From Sideroxyarcus sp. (GTDB lineage: Bacteria > Pseudomonadota > Gammaproteobacteria > Burkholderiales > Gallionellaceae): a stretch of DNA of 64,000 nt. Shown here piece by piece: positions 34,986 to 44,113 of this stretch. The notes below the pieces were generated by a model. The model did not search any database, had not been told where the DNA came from, and worked only from the letters and a program-made list of their open reading frames with translations. The position numbers were made by a program, and so were the translations under genes. The stretch spans positions 1-64,000 of the forward strand of contig JAUSBR010000013.1 of assembly GCA_030651895.1 (NCBI GenBank), written 5' to 3'. Every line of letters starts with the position of its first letter. Position 1 is the stretch's first letter.

Positions 34986-35861
34986 ATGATCAAGGGAAGT
35001 CTCGTAGCGATCGTCACGCCGATGCAAGAAGATGGCAGCCTGGATCTGGCGGCCTTTCGCGCGCTGATCGATTTCCATATCGCCGAAGGCACCGACGCCA
35101 TCGTGGTAGTCGGCACGACCGGTGAATCCCCCACCGTGAATGTGGAAGAACACGAATTGCTGATCTCCGAGGCGGTGAAGCACGCCGCCAAGCGCATCCC
35201 GATCATTGCCGGAACCGGCGCCAATTCGACCAGCGAAGCCATCGAGCTGGCTTTGTTCTCGAAGAAGGCGGGCGCCGATGCTTCGCTGACCGTGGTGCCG
35301 TATTACAACAAACCCACGCAGGAAGGCCTGTATCTGCACTTCAAGGCCATCGCCGAGGCGGTGGACATGCCGCATATCCTGTACAACGTGCCGGGACGCA
35401 CCGGCGCGGACATGAGCAATGACACCGTGCTGAGACTGGCGCAGATCAGGAACATCGTCGGCATCAAGGATGCGACAGGCGGCATCGATCGCGGCAGCGA
35501 CCTGCTGCAGCGTGCACCCAAGGATTTCGCCGTCTACAGCGGCGACGATGCCAGCACGCTGGCGCTGATGCTGCTGGGCGCCGTGGGAACGATCTCGGTG
35601 ACGGCGAACGTCGCACCGAAGCTGATGCACGAGATGTGCGCCGCTGCATTGCAGGGCGATGTCGCCAAAGCGCGCGAGATCAACTACCGTTTGCTCGGCT
35701 TGCACCGCAACCTGTTCGTCGAGGCCAATCCCATCCCGGTGAAGTGGGCCGTGGCGCGCATGGGCAAGATCAGGAACAACATACGCCTGCCGTTGACGCC
35801 GCTGTCCCCAGCTGCGCAGCCGGTGGTGGAAGCGGCGATGCGTCAGGCAGGAGTCATTTGA
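34986..35861 (+). CDS. dapA: 4-hydroxy-tetrahydrodipicolinate synthase
   Basis: A protein of 291 residues from ATG 34986 ([13 protein letters not shown]), matching the E. coli N-terminus. An in-frame GTG 12 nt earlier is less likely. It condenses pyruvate with aspartate semialdehyde in lysine and diaminopimelate synthesis. The Schiff-base lysine is in GIKDATGG. The catalytic Tyr is in [12 protein letters not shown], with the Thr pair in GTTGESPT. A -10-like TAGAAT lies at 34953-34958. Its stop overlaps the bamC start (TGATG), the usual dapA-bamC pairing. Confidence 0.97.
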   Translation: MIKGSLVAIVTPMQEDGSLDLAAFRALIDFHIAEGTDAIVVVGTTGESPTVNVEEHELLISEAVKHAAKRIPIIAGTGANSTSEAIELALFSKKAGADASLTVVPYYNKPTQEGLYLHFKAIAEAVDMPHILYNVPGRTGADMSNDTVLRLAQIRNIVGIKDATGGIDRGSDLLQRAPKDFAVYSGDDASTLALMLLGAVGTISVTANVAPKLMHEMCAAALQGDVAKAREINYRLLGLHRNLFVEANPIPVKWAVARMGKIRNNIRLPLTPLSPAAQPVVEAAMRQAGVI

Positions 35862-36493
35862 TGGGAGCAGTCATGCAAGTCAGGAACATCGCAGTGGGAT
35901 TGGTCGCCGTATCGCTATTGGCAGGATGCAGCTTTGAACGCAAACAGGTGGATTACAAGGCGGGGGCAGTCCAGACCCAGGCGCTGGAAGTGCCGCCGGA
36001 CCTGACGGTGCCGGAGACGGATCAGCGCTACACCATACCCGGTACGGACGGCGAGAAGGTCGCCAATTATTCGGAATACACCAAAATGAAGGCCGAGCAA
36101 CCCTGCGTGAATCCGGCGCCGGTGGCACCGGTTGAAGCCGATGCCGCAGCTGTGCCGAATGCAAAATTGCAGGAAAGCAAAGGGGTGAAGCTTATCCAGT
36201 TGGCTGAGCCGTTCGACAGAAGCTGGCGCAGGATCGGTCTTGCCCTTGAGCAGGCAAGCATCAAGGTGACCGACAAGGACAGAAGCAAGGGCATCTATTA
36301 CATCGAGGTGCCGGTGAAGGACAAGAAGGCGGCCGAATATCGGGTGACTGTGCGCGAGAGCAAGGCGGGCAGCGAGGTCGCAGTCGTCAATGCGGCCGGC
36401 AAGAGTGACGCGGAGACGGCGCGTCTGATCGGGGCGGTGTACCAGAACCTGGAAGAAAGAAAACCTTACGGTATGCCACCGTCCGACGGCTAA
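35861..36493 (+). CDS. bamC: Outer-membrane assembly lipoprotein BamC
   Basis: A protein of 210 residues from ATG 35861. A second ATG at 35873 (MQVRN) is equally possible. The lipoprotein signal ends in LLAGC, so it is anchored to the outer membrane inner leaflet. An unstructured stretch with YTIPGT follows, then one NlpB/DUF4810-like helix-grip domain (about 95-205, QLAEPFDRSWRRIGLALEQA, GIYYIEVPV). E. coli BamC has two such domains and about 340 residues. This one is shorter, as in many betaproteobacteria. It helps BamABDE insert barrel proteins. Confidence 0.88.
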   Translation: MGAVMQVRNIAVGLVAVSLLAGCSFERKQVDYKAGAVQTQALEVPPDLTVPETDQRYTIPGTDGEKVANYSEYTKMKAEQPCVNPAPVAPVEADAAAVPNAKLQESKGVKLIQLAEPFDRSWRRIGLALEQASIKVTDKDRSKGIYYIEVPVKDKKAAEYRVTVRESKAGSEVAVVNAAGKSDAETARLIGAVYQNLEERKPYGMPPSDG

Positions 36494-36503
36494 CCCCTCG
36501 GTG

Positions 36504-37268
36504 ATGCGGTTCGCTCTGCTCGGTAGCGGTAGCGAGGGCAACGCCCTCGTCGTGCAGTCCGGAAACAGTACAGTCCTGCTTGATTGCGGATTTTCGCTGA
36601 GCGAGACCGTTGCGCGCCTGGCACGCTGCAATATTGCGCCGGAGAGCCTGTCCGGTATCGTCGTCACCCACGAGCACGGCGACCACATCTCAGGTGTGGC
36701 CAAATTGGCCCGCAAATTCACCATCCCCGTATGGCTCACCCACGGCACCCTGCGCGCGCAAAGCGCGGCATTCAACGGGCTCCAGTTCAACGAGATCAAT
36801 ACCCATATCGCATTCGCCATCGGCGACGTGCAGGTGCAGCCATATCCTGTGCCGCATGATGCTGCGGAGCCGGTGCAGTTCGTTTTCGGCGATGGCGCGC
36901 GCAGGCTGGGTGTGCTGACAGATGCGGGACATGTCACGCCTCACATCGAGGCGACACTGAACGGTTGCGATGCGCTGGTGCTGGAATGCAATCATGATGC
37001 TGCGATGCTGGCCGGGGGTGCATATCCTTATCATTTGAAGCAGCGTGTCGGAGGTCGTTTTGGTCATCTGAATAACGAAGACGCGGCGGCTTTGCTGGGG
37101 CGTCTGGATAATTCGCGTCTGCAACACATCGTCGCAGCGCACCTTAGCCAAAAGAACAATCTGCAGGAGTTGGCGGTGCGGGCGTTGAGTGGAGCGTTGG
37201 GTTGCGGGGAGGATTGGATCGCTGTCGCTACGCAGGAGCAAGGCTTGGAGTGGCGCGAGATCGGGTGA
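36504..37268 (+). CDS. MBL-fold hydrolase (YycJ/WalJ-like)
   Basis: A protein of 254 residues from ATG 36504 (a GTG at 36501 is the alternative). This is a metallo-beta-lactamase fold with HEHGDH (about 56-61), an aspartate metal ligand in VLTDAGH and a later histidine in VAAHLS. LLGSGSEGNALVVQSG at the N-terminus is typical of the YycJ group, of which Bacillus WalJ is linked to DNA metabolism and cell division. It follows bamC by 10 bp in the common dapA-bamC-MBL order. The substrate is probably nucleic acid or a phosphodiester, which is inference. Confidence 0.87.
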   Translation: MRFALLGSGSEGNALVVQSGNSTVLLDCGFSLSETVARLARCNIAPESLSGIVVTHEHGDHISGVAKLARKFTIPVWLTHGTLRAQSAAFNGLQFNEINTHIAFAIGDVQVQPYPVPHDAAEPVQFVFGDGARRLGVLTDAGHVTPHIEATLNGCDALVLECNHDAAMLAGGAYPYHLKQRVGGRFGHLNNEDAAALLGRLDNSRLQHIVAAHLSQKNNLQELAVRALSGALGCGEDWIAVATQEQGLEWREIG

Positions 37269-37290
37269 TGCGGAAATTCTTCAAAAAATA

Positions 37291-37318
37291 AAAAAAGCCG
37301 ACGCAAGTCGGCTTTTTT
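37291..37318. terminator. Bidirectional terminator
   Basis: GCCGAC and GTCGGC arms around GCAA are flanked by six A and six T residues. It serves the MBL gene on the plus strand and the small lipoprotein gene on the minus strand. Confidence 0.9.
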
Positions 37319-37334
37319 ATTCAGCCTGTTTGGC

Positions 37335-37493
37335 TTACTTTGCAGCAGCAGGTGCGGAAGCAGCTTCTACAGCAGGAGCAGCAGCCGGAGCGGAAGCTGC
37401 AGCAGCTTCAGCAGCGGCAGGAGCAGCAGCCTTCTCACCACAAGCAGACAGAGACAGGGCCAACAGAGCAGCGATCAGAGCGGAGAATTTCAT
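37335..37493 (-). CDS. Small alanine-rich lipoprotein (52 residues)
   Basis: Reading the minus strand from ATG 37493 gives MKFSALIAALLALSLSACGE followed by an Ala/Pro-rich stretch (KAAAPAAAEAAAASAPAA...) ending AK, stop TAA. The N-terminus is a lipoprotein signal with lipobox LSAC. The ribosome site AAGGAAAACCAA precedes the ATG, and a strong terminator lies 17 bp after the stop, so this is a complete small transcription unit. The mature part is a flexible tail of about 35 residues that is more than half alanine. The function is unknown, possibly an envelope spacer or abundant surface peptide. Confidence 0.85.
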   Translation of the reverse strand: MKFSALIAALLALSLSACGEKAAAPAAAEAAAASAPAAAPAVEAASAPAAAK

Positions 37494-37625
37494 TTGGTTT
37501 TCCTTGGTTGAGTGAATTTACGGGAGTGTTTGAGCTACTTTATATCCATACGCAACAGCCTCCCCGTTGCGAAAGACGCGGCATTCTATCAACTCCCTTG
37601 GAAAATGCCAGACCCCTCTGGTGGG

Positions 37626-38117
37626 TTACAGGCCCAGTGTCGTGCCGGAGGCGCAGGGCTGGGAAGAGGCCCACATCTCGTGGAAGCGCAAATTGAGCCG
37701 GCGGGACTCCTCGGGGTCGTTCTTGGCCAGCAAGCCGCGCGTATCATCGAAGTGGTAGCGGCGCACGTAATGGTCGAGATCGGCGACCGCGAACGGGTCC
37801 GAGATATGTTGCAGGTTCTTGGGGGTCTGATGGATCGCCATGCTGTGGCCGAACTGGCGCAGCAGTTCTATCATGCGCGGGCAGCGGCGGGTCAGGAATT
37901 GCGGGTCATGTACCAGCAGATTCAATCGGTTAGTGCTGTTTGAGAGCAAAAAACCGCGCAGCATATCGAAGCGCGCTGCCGAGTCGAAGCCGATATCCTC
38001 GAAATTCTTCTCGAAGATATTGAGGGTGTGTTGCGCCGAGGAACATACCGTGTCCAGTGCGGCGACATAGTCGGCCACGCCGTCGAATTGCGTATGTTGC
38101 AGGGGGGCGTCACTCAT
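37626..38117 (-). CDS. Conserved hypothetical protein downstream of roxA-like gene
   Basis: A protein of 163 residues from ATG 38117, with AAGGAAG upstream and a 4-bp overlap (ATGA) with the cupin oxygenase stop. It has the features LDTVCSSAQHTLNIFEKN, GFLLSNSTNRLNLLVHDPQF and DPFAVADLDHYVRRYHFD, which recall the phospholipase-D-like or MIT-like DUF7931 proteins found beside acetyltransferases in betaproteobacteria, but without an HKD motif. No signal or membrane segment is present. The tight coupling to the oxygenase gene suggests a related role. No function is assigned. Confidence 0.75.
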   Translation of the reverse strand: MSDAPLQHTQFDGVADYVAALDTVCSSAQHTLNIFEKNFEDIGFDSAARFDMLRGFLLSNSTNRLNLLVHDPQFLTRRCPRMIELLRQFGHSMAIHQTPKNLQHISDPFAVADLDHYVRRYHFDDTRGLLAKNDPEESRRLNLRFHEMWASSQPCASGTTLGL

Positions 38118-39262
38118 GCAGACTTCCTTTTTCCGGTTGTAGGTGTTAGATAACCATCCAGATACCATTGGTATAGCAGATCGTTCGCCTCGCGCGGGAG
38201 TTTGAGCGCGGCGGGCAATTCGCGAGCATCGGCCAGTTCGCGCAGGGCGCGATAGGCGGACGGGCCGACGGGGTGTGCATCGCCGTTGACGAACACCGTG
38301 CTGTCCTTGCACAGCATCTGGGTCTTGAGGTCGAGTGTCACGCCGCGCGATTGCACTGCTTGAGCAAAGCGTGTCTCGGACAAGGGGCGGACAGGTGCGT
38401 CGAAATAGATATGCGGTTTGGGCTCACTCAGGTAGCAGCCGAGGAAGTTGGCGATGTCCTCGTCGTCCCAGCGCACCTTGCGGATCGCCTGCGACACCTG
38501 CTGCAGCATGTCCGGGCTGATCTCGGAAGGATGCTTCTGGGTCTTGAGCTTTGGATCGGCGTAAGTGCCTTCGATCTCGATGCGGTCCTGCAGGTAGACG
38601 AGGAACTGCTCCGCCAGTTCCTGATACCACGGCGTGCGGAAGCCGATGGAATAGGTCATGCAATCATCTTCGGCGATACCGTTGTGGGCGCAGTGCGGCG
38701 GCAGGTAGAGCATGTCACCGGCCTCCAGTACCCACTCCTGCTCCACCCTGAAATCTTTCAGCAGGCGCAAGGGCGCACCCTCGATCAGGGTCTGGTCTTT
38801 TTGTGTGGAGATCTGCCAGCGTCTATGGCCCAGTCCCTGCACCAGGAAAACGTCGTAGGCGTCGAAGTGCGGGCCCACACCGCCGCCCTTGGGCGCATAG
38901 CTCACCATCAGGTCGTCGAGCCGGGTATGCGGGATGAAGTTGAACTGCTTGACCAGTTCGGCGCCCGAGGGCAGGAAATGATTGACACCCTGCACCAGTA
39001 CGGACCACTTGCCCTTTTTTGACAACCCCCTGAAATCTCCGGGGACGAACGGCTCGCTGCGCAAGGTCCAGTTGTCGCGCTGGTTCGTCACCAGGCGCGC
39101 TTGCACATCGTCGCGGCAGGCCAAGTCGATCAGTTGTTGCGGGTCGAGCAGCCCTTTGAAGCCGGGTACGGCCTGACGGATCAGCAGGGGTTTCTTCTGC
39201 CAGTAATCGCGCAGGAATTCGTTGACGGACAGGCCGCCGAGCAGGGGAGATTTATTTTTCAT
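38114..39262 (-). CDS. RoxA-like ribosomal-protein arginine hydroxylase (JmjC cupin)
   Basis: A protein of 382 residues of the YcfD/RoxA family, 2-oxoglutarate and Fe(II) oxygenases that hydroxylate an arginine of ribosomal protein L16. The iron ligands are the HxD of GVGPHFDAYDVF and a distal histidine in LPPHCAHNG. The 2-oxoglutarate-binding region (YAPKGGGVG, YSIGFR) and the C-terminal winged domain (about 260-380) are present. Length and N-terminus (SVNEFLRDYWQKKPLLIRQA) match the family. It is cytoplasmic. A ribosomal substrate is inferred from the family. Confidence 0.88.
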   Translation of the reverse strand: MKNKSPLLGGLSVNEFLRDYWQKKPLLIRQAVPGFKGLLDPQQLIDLACRDDVQARLVTNQRDNWTLRSEPFVPGDFRGLSKKGKWSVLVQGVNHFLPSGAELVKQFNFIPHTRLDDLMVSYAPKGGGVGPHFDAYDVFLVQGLGHRRWQISTQKDQTLIEGAPLRLLKDFRVEQEWVLEAGDMLYLPPHCAHNGIAEDDCMTYSIGFRTPWYQELAEQFLVYLQDRIEIEGTYADPKLKTQKHPSEISPDMLQQVSQAIRKVRWDDEDIANFLGCYLSEPKPHIYFDAPVRPLSETRFAQAVQSRGVTLDLKTQMLCKDSTVFVNGDAHPVGPSAYRALRELADARELPAALKLPREANDLLYQWYLDGYLTPTTGKRKSA

Positions 39263-39337
39263 GCGGTGATTATAATCCCCGCAAAATCATTTGGGACAAA
39301 ATGAAACTCGGTTAGAATGACCCGGCAGGAGGGCGCT

Positions 39338-39820
39338 ATGCCATTACAGGTTGTGCAGTTGCAGGCTGGAACAGATGCGCCGCCATTCGAGCTGGCCGAT
39401 GCAGACATGCATATGTTCAGCCTGAGCGCGCAACTCGGCAAACAGGTGGTGTTGTATTTCTACCCCAAGGACGACACGCCCGGATGCACGATGGAGGCGA
39501 ACGAATTCAGCGATCACGAGGACGAATTCGCCAGGTACGACACCATCGTGGTCGGCATCAGCCGCGACGACTGCATCAGCCATGCAACTTTCCGCGACAA
39601 ATACGGACTATCGGTGCAATTGCTGTCCGATACCGACGGACGTATCTGCAAGAAGTACGGTGTGTTGTACGAGAAGGAGGCGGAGGGGCAAAAGAAACTC
39701 GCCATTCAGCGCTCCACCTTCATCATCGACAAGAAAGGCAAGCTGCGCCATGTCCTGTACGGCGTCCATGCCCACGGACACGCGCAGGAGATTATTAAAT
39801 TGATAAAGGAAATGAAATGA
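39338..39820 (+). CDS. Peroxiredoxin (BCP/PrxQ type, apparently 1-Cys)
   Basis: A protein of 160 residues from ATG 39338 with CAGGAGG upstream. An ORF start at 39317 is less supported. The thioredoxin fold has the peroxidatic cysteine in YPKDDTPGCTMEANEF. In many BCPs the resolving cysteine sits five residues later, but here that position is Asn. Other cysteines are in DDCISH and RICKKY. It reduces hydrogen peroxide and organic peroxides in the cytoplasm using a thiol donor. It overlaps the SlyD-like gene by 4 bp. Confidence 0.93.
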   Translation: MPLQVVQLQAGTDAPPFELADADMHMFSLSAQLGKQVVLYFYPKDDTPGCTMEANEFSDHEDEFARYDTIVVGISRDDCISHATFRDKYGLSVQLLSDTDGRICKKYGVLYEKEAEGQKKLAIQRSTFIIDKKGKLRHVLYGVHAHGHAQEIIKLIKEMK

Positions 39821-40302
39821 AGATCGAAAAGAACTCCGTTGTTTCGCTGACATACGAACTGACCGATGCCGGCGGTGCACTGCTGGAGAAGAACAACGAG
39901 CCCATCAACTATCTGCACGGCGGATATGACGGCATCTTCCCGATTGTCGAAGAAGCGCTGCACGGCAAAGCGCTGGGGGATAAATTCTCTGTCACCATGG
40001 CGCCGGACGACGCTTTCGGCGAATACGAGCACGATCTCGTGCGCGCCGAGCCGCGCGGCATGTTCCCGGCGGATGTGGCGGTCGGTATGCAGTTCGAAGG
40101 CGGTGCGGAAGGCGACGATGACGAAGACTTCATGCTCTACACCGTCACCGAGGTCACCGACGACGAAGTCACAGTGGATGGCAACCATCCGCTGGCAGGC
40201 AAGACGCTCATCTTCTCCGGTGTGGTCACCGGCGTGCGCGCAGCCTCGGCGGAAGAATTGTCGCACGGGCATGTGCACGGCGACGGCGGTCATCACCACT
40301 GA
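39817..40302 (+). CDS. SlyD-like FKBP-type peptidyl-prolyl isomerase
   Basis: A protein of 161 residues. The FKBP fold with inserted IF flap is recognisable from VVSLTYELTDAGGALLEK, YLHGGYDGIFPIVEEAL and SVTMAPDDAFGEY. The C-terminus GHVHGDGGHHH is a short His-rich metal-binding tail like that of SlyD, which delivers nickel or helps fold metalloproteins. It is cytoplasmic. The ATG overlaps the peroxiredoxin stop (ATGA), so both proteins are made together. A strong terminator follows. Confidence 0.92.
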   Translation: MKIEKNSVVSLTYELTDAGGALLEKNNEPINYLHGGYDGIFPIVEEALHGKALGDKFSVTMAPDDAFGEYEHDLVRAEPRGMFPADVAVGMQFEGGAEGDDDEDFMLYTVTEVTDDEVTVDGNHPLAGKTLIFSGVVTGVRAASAEELSHGHVHGDGGHHH

Positions 40303-40320
40303 TTTTCCTTGTCATGAATA

Positions 40321-40347
40321 AAAAAGCCCGCTTGCGCGGGCTTTTTT
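40321..40347. terminator. Rho-independent terminator
   Basis: GCCCGC and GCGGGC arms around TTGC are flanked by A and T runs. It lies between the SlyD-like gene (plus) and the hypothetical gene at 40367 (minus), which converge, and can serve both. Confidence 0.9.
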
Positions 40348-40366
40348 GTTTGCGCGAAATCGCGGC

Positions 40367-40786
40367 TCAATCAGCCTTTTCCCGGGTGGCGAGTATGTGG
40401 CACAGATGCTCGTCGTTCGGCTCCAGCGTGCTACGCGCCACGCTGTCGAACAGCGCCTGGATCTCGGCCAGCGTGAAATGCACCAGCAGGCGGTTCGCCA
40501 TGTCGGTCTCCAGCGGCAACATGCGTGATTCCCCGTTCGGAAGATTGAAACGGAATCCGGCCAGACGTTTCAGATCACCTTCCGACTTGCTCAGGCTGGT
40601 CTGTTCGTCTTCCAGCGCCTCGTAATATTCCTCGAGCTTGTCTGCCATCTCTTCCGGGATGTCCTCGGAAACTTCCACCACCAGCCCCAGATTGTCCTCG
40701 ATGGCGTTGCAGGGCACATCATGCTGTCTGGCATAACTGACGAACTTGTCGCGCAGTCCGGCATCGAAAAAGATGTATTCGATCAT
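40367..40786 (-). CDS. Conserved hypothetical acidic protein
   Basis: A protein of 139 residues from ATG 40786 (MIEYIFFDAGLRDKFV). The ORF extends upstream in frame but without homology-like sequence. The protein is acidic: a first domain IEYIFFDAGLRDKF / GLVVEVSEDIPEEMADKLEE and a second around LVHFTLAEIQALFDSVARS. No membrane segment, signal or recognised motif is present. It is 60 bp from the glycosyltransferase-like gene on the same strand. The function is unknown. Confidence 0.75.
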   Translation of the reverse strand: MIEYIFFDAGLRDKFVSYARQHDVPCNAIEDNLGLVVEVSEDIPEEMADKLEEYYEALEDEQTSLSKSEGDLKRLAGFRFNLPNGESRMLPLETDMANRLLVHFTLAEIQALFDSVARSTLEPNDEHLCHILATREKAD

Positions 40787-40846
40787 GGTGTGTAGTCTGG
40801 AAGTTGATGAGGGTCGCATCCTGCCGTGCAGGGCTGCTGAAATCAA

Positions 40847-41923
40847 TCACCCGAATGGGGAGAGCCAATCCATCAGCCAGTCCGAGGCCTGGGCGGTGCC
40901 GTCCGGAAACGGAGGGGCGGGCACAGGAGCGTCCGGCAGCTCAAACAGGGTTTTCCGGAGATCGCCATTCTGTAATTGTTCGCGCGAGACCTCGCGGCAA
41001 ACACCGTTTTGATGCAACCACTCCACCAGGGCTGGGGCTTCCGGCCAATCCGGGCGGTCGACATAAAGCACGGGCGTGCCGCTGCAGGCCGACTCGACGA
41101 AACTGCCATAGCCGGGCTTGCTGAGCAGCGCGTCACTGCTGGCGAGCAGGTCACCGAAGCCCATCGGCAGTGACTCCAGCACGATGGCATCGGGATGCCT
41201 CACTTGCCAGTTTTCCTGCACCAGCCAGTGCACGCCATCTATATGCGGCCAGCATTCCATCGGCAGGCGGCCGGCGATGCCGCCCATGCTCACCAGTACC
41301 AGCTTCTCGTCTTTCGAGAGCTTAAGATGACTATCCAGTTCGTCGCGCCGGTTCTCGCCGACTGCGGCGATGGGGGCGACCGTGACAAGGTTGGGGAGCG
41401 TTGCCATTGCCATGCCGGGTGTCGTGCGCAGGAAGGCGTCCGCACCGGCATAACAGGCATATATCTGCGCGGCAGTCTCGTCGTCGCGCGTGTAGTGATG
41501 GTAGATGTCGAACCAGTTCAACGAACACATCGCCGCGTTGGCGATGCCTGCCCGCTGTGCCCCGGCCAGCGGCAGATAGCCCACATTGGAGAACACGGCA
41601 TCAGCACCTAGTTCGCGCAACAACTGCGCTTCCCGCGCTACCCTTGCCTCCCAGTCGGCATGGAACGCGCGATAAGCCGTGCGACTCTCCCCGATGCGCA
41701 CGTCCAGAGCCGAGGACATCACCATGCCGATATCGCCCTCGCTGGGCAGATGGTCGAACGGCGCATGGATGCGTGAACGCAGGTGAGCAAGCGGGGCTGA
41801 GGAACGCACCGTCAGTCGCAACTGTGGCATGCGTTCGTGCAACAGGTTCAGAACCGGCGCGGTCTGCGCGACATGGCCGAAGCCGTGGCCGGTGATGGAA
41901 ACGACGAAATGTGGATGGCGCAT
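40847..41923 (-). CDS. Glycosyltransferase-like protein (MurG/GT28 fold)
   Basis: A protein of 358 residues from ATG 41923 (MRHPHFVVSITGHGFGH). An ORF start at 41983 adds Pro/Arg-rich residues and is less likely. The fold signature GHGFGHVAQTAPVLNLL and the C-terminal donor-side motif SKPGYGSFVESACSGTPVLYV resemble UDP-sugar transferases of the MurG/UGT group. A second Rossmann half starts LVLVSMGGIAGRLP. It is cytoplasmic or membrane-peripheral. The acceptor is unknown. No cell-wall or polysaccharide operon surrounds it, although ugd lies 1 kb away on the other strand. Confidence 0.8.
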   Translation of the reverse strand: MRHPHFVVSITGHGFGHVAQTAPVLNLLHERMPQLRLTVRSSAPLAHLRSRIHAPFDHLPSEGDIGMVMSSALDVRIGESRTAYRAFHADWEARVAREAQLLRELGADAVFSNVGYLPLAGAQRAGIANAAMCSLNWFDIYHHYTRDDETAAQIYACYAGADAFLRTTPGMAMATLPNLVTVAPIAAVGENRRDELDSHLKLSKDEKLVLVSMGGIAGRLPMECWPHIDGVHWLVQENWQVRHPDAIVLESLPMGFGDLLASSDALLSKPGYGSFVESACSGTPVLYVDRPDWPEAPALVEWLHQNGVCREVSREQLQNGDLRKTLFELPDAPVPAPPFPDGTAQASDWLMDWLSPFG

Positions 41924-42079
41924 CGCGATGCGGCTGGGGGTTGCAGGGATGCGGCATTCTACAGCGGAAGATGGGGCGCACATCCTTCTGCAATATTCCC
42001 GCCGCCAAATCGTCCCCTGAAATATCGGCTGCGACTGCTAAACTGTCGCTGAGTGTAAACGGAGCGGGGAAACAACTTC

Positions 42080-42757
42080 ATGGCAGTGATCGTACAAGCA
42101 ACAGGTCTCACCAAACAGGTGATGAGCGGCGACAGCCCGCTCGTGATCCTGCACGATGTCAGTTTTGAGGTGGAGGCGGGTGAGAGCCTGGCGATCATCG
42201 GCGCATCCGGCTCGGGCAAGTCAACTCTGCTCGGTCTGCTGGCCGGCCTGGATATGCCGAGCGGGGGCAGTGTACGGCTGAACGACACCGATCTTTTCTC
42301 GCTGGACGAGGATGGGCGCGCAAGATTGCGCGGCGAGCTGGCGGGCTTCGTGTTCCAGTCCTTTCAGCTGTTGCCCGCGCTGAACGCGCTGGAGAACGTG
42401 ATGCTGCCGCTGGAATTGGCCGGCACCAAAGACGCGCGCCAGCGCGCGGTCGACTCGTTGCAACAAGTCGGTCTGAGTGCCCGCGCCCATCACTTGCCCA
42501 AACACCTTTCCGGCGGCGAACAGCAGCGCGTGGCGCTGGCACGCGCCTTCGTCACCCGGCCCCGGATACTCTTTGCCGATGAGCCCACCGGCAATCTGGA
42601 CGCCGCCACCGGTGCGCAGGTCATCGAACTCATGCTGGAACTCAACCGCGCGCAGGGCACGACCCTGATTCTGGTCACGCACGACGAGGCGCTGGCGCGC
42701 CGTTGCAGCAAGCAGTTGCGATTGGCTGCCGGAAAAGTGCAAGCAGGCAGTCACTGA
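42080..42757 (+). CDS. ABC transporter ATP-binding protein (YbbA/LolD-like)
   Basis: A protein of 225 residues. All ATPase motifs are intact: Walker A GASGSGKST, Q-loop FQSFQLLPAL, signature LSGGEQQR, Walker B ILFADEPTG and the H-loop THD. The class is that of MacB/LolD/YbbA, whose partner is an FtsX-type permease. The matching permease is at 44114-46588, separated from it by ugd. YbbA-YbbP systems are linked to export or extraction of lipophilic or envelope molecules, and the substrate is unknown. The lead ribosome site is GGAGCGGGG. Confidence 0.93.
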   Translation: MAVIVQATGLTKQVMSGDSPLVILHDVSFEVEAGESLAIIGASGSGKSTLLGLLAGLDMPSGGSVRLNDTDLFSLDEDGRARLRGELAGFVFQSFQLLPALNALENVMLPLELAGTKDARQRAVDSLQQVGLSARAHHLPKHLSGGEQQRVALARAFVTRPRILFADEPTGNLDAATGAQVIELMLELNRAQGTTLILVTHDEALARRCSKQLRLAAGKVQAGSH

Positions 42758-42906
42758 TTCGCCCGAATCACACAGCCTGGCTTGGCGCGTTTGCGGCGCG
42801 GTGAAGGGATGCGGCATAATGGGCCGGATCGCAAAAATTTAACGCAGGCGCACGAGAATCGGCCTGTTCCCTAAATTCAGTTCTGCTTTTTGGATAAGAA
42901 AAAACC

Positions 42907-44073
42907 ATGAAAATCGCAATCGCCGGAACCGGCTACGTCGGTCTCTCCAACGCCATGCTGCTGGCCCAGCACAACGAGGTGGTGGCCATCGACATCATTC
43001 CCGAAAAAGTGGAGATGCTGAACCGCAAGCAGTCGCCCATTGAGGACGTGGAGATCGAGGACTACCTGGCGCACAAGAAGCTGAACTTCAAGGCCACGCT
43101 GGACAAGCGCGAAGCCTATACCGGTGCGGAATACGTCATCATCGCCACACCCACCGATTATGATCCCGAGACCAACTACTTCAACACCAAGTCCATCGAG
43201 GCGGTGATCAGGGACGTGCAGGGTATCAATCCGCAGGCGGTGATGATCATCAAGTCGACCATTCCGGTCGGTTACACAATCAAACTCAGAGAGCAGATGA
43301 AATGCGACAACCTCATCTTCTCGCCCGAGTTCCTGCGCGAAGGCCGCGCCTTGCATGACAACCTGTATCCCTCGCGCATCGTCGTTGGCGAGCGCTCCAA
43401 ACGCGCCGAGGTCTTTGCCAACCTGCTCAAGCAGGGCGCGATCAAGCAGGATATCGCGGTGCTGTTCACCGATTCCACCGAGGCTGAAGCGATCAAGCTC
43501 TTCGCCAATACCTATCTGGCTATGCGCGTCGCCTACTTCAACGAACTGGATACCTATGCCGCCACCCACGGACTGGATACCAAGCAGATCATCCAGGGGG
43601 TGAGCCTCGACCCGCGCATCGGCGACCACTACAACAACCCCTCGTTCGGCTACGGCGGCTATTGCCTGCCCAAGGATACCAAGCAACTACTGGCGAACTA
43701 CAGTGATGTGCCACAGAACCTCATCCACGCCATCGTCGAGTCCAACACCACACGCAAGGATTTTGTGGCGGACAGCATCCTCAAGCGTAATCCCAAGGTC
43801 GTGGGGATCCACCGTCTGGTGATGAAAAGCGGTTCGGACAATTTTCGCTCATCCAGCATCCAGGGCATCATGAAGCGCATCAAGGCCAGGGGTGTCGAAG
43901 TCATCGTGTACGAGCCGGCGCTCCATGAGGCCGAGTTCTTCCACTCCAAAGTCATCACCGATCTGGCGCAGTTCAAGCAGTTGTCCGATGTCATCGTCGC
44001 CAACCGCATCACCGACGACATCCGCGATGTGGCTGCCAAGGTGTATAGCCGCGACTTGTTCGGCAAAGACTGA
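42907..44073 (+). CDS. ugd: UDP-glucose 6-dehydrogenase
   Basis: A protein of 388 residues, the length of E. coli Ugd. It oxidises UDP-glucose to UDP-glucuronate with two NAD+ turnovers, for capsule, exopolysaccharide or lipopolysaccharide sugars. The NAD-binding GTGYVGLS is at the N-terminus. The catalytic cysteine lies in [13 protein letters not shown]. The substrate loop SPEFLREG and the conserved KSTIPVGYT are present. The ribosome site GGATAAG precedes the ATG. It sits between the two halves of an ABC exporter, which is not its usual context. Confidence 0.96.
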   Translation: MKIAIAGTGYVGLSNAMLLAQHNEVVAIDIIPEKVEMLNRKQSPIEDVEIEDYLAHKKLNFKATLDKREAYTGAEYVIIATPTDYDPETNYFNTKSIEAVIRDVQGINPQAVMIIKSTIPVGYTIKLREQMKCDNLIFSPEFLREGRALHDNLYPSRIVVGERSKRAEVFANLLKQGAIKQDIAVLFTDSTEAEAIKLFANTYLAMRVAYFNELDTYAATHGLDTKQIIQGVSLDPRIGDHYNNPSFGYGGYCLPKDTKQLLANYSDVPQNLIHAIVESNTTRKDFVADSILKRNPKVVGIHRLVMKSGSDNFRSSSIQGIMKRIKARGVEVIVYEPALHEAEFFHSKVITDLAQFKQLSDVIVANRITDDIRDVAAKVYSRDLFGKD

Positions 44074-44113
44074 ATGACTGCGCGCCACATTCGGTGGAGA
44101 TGAAAGTGGCGCC

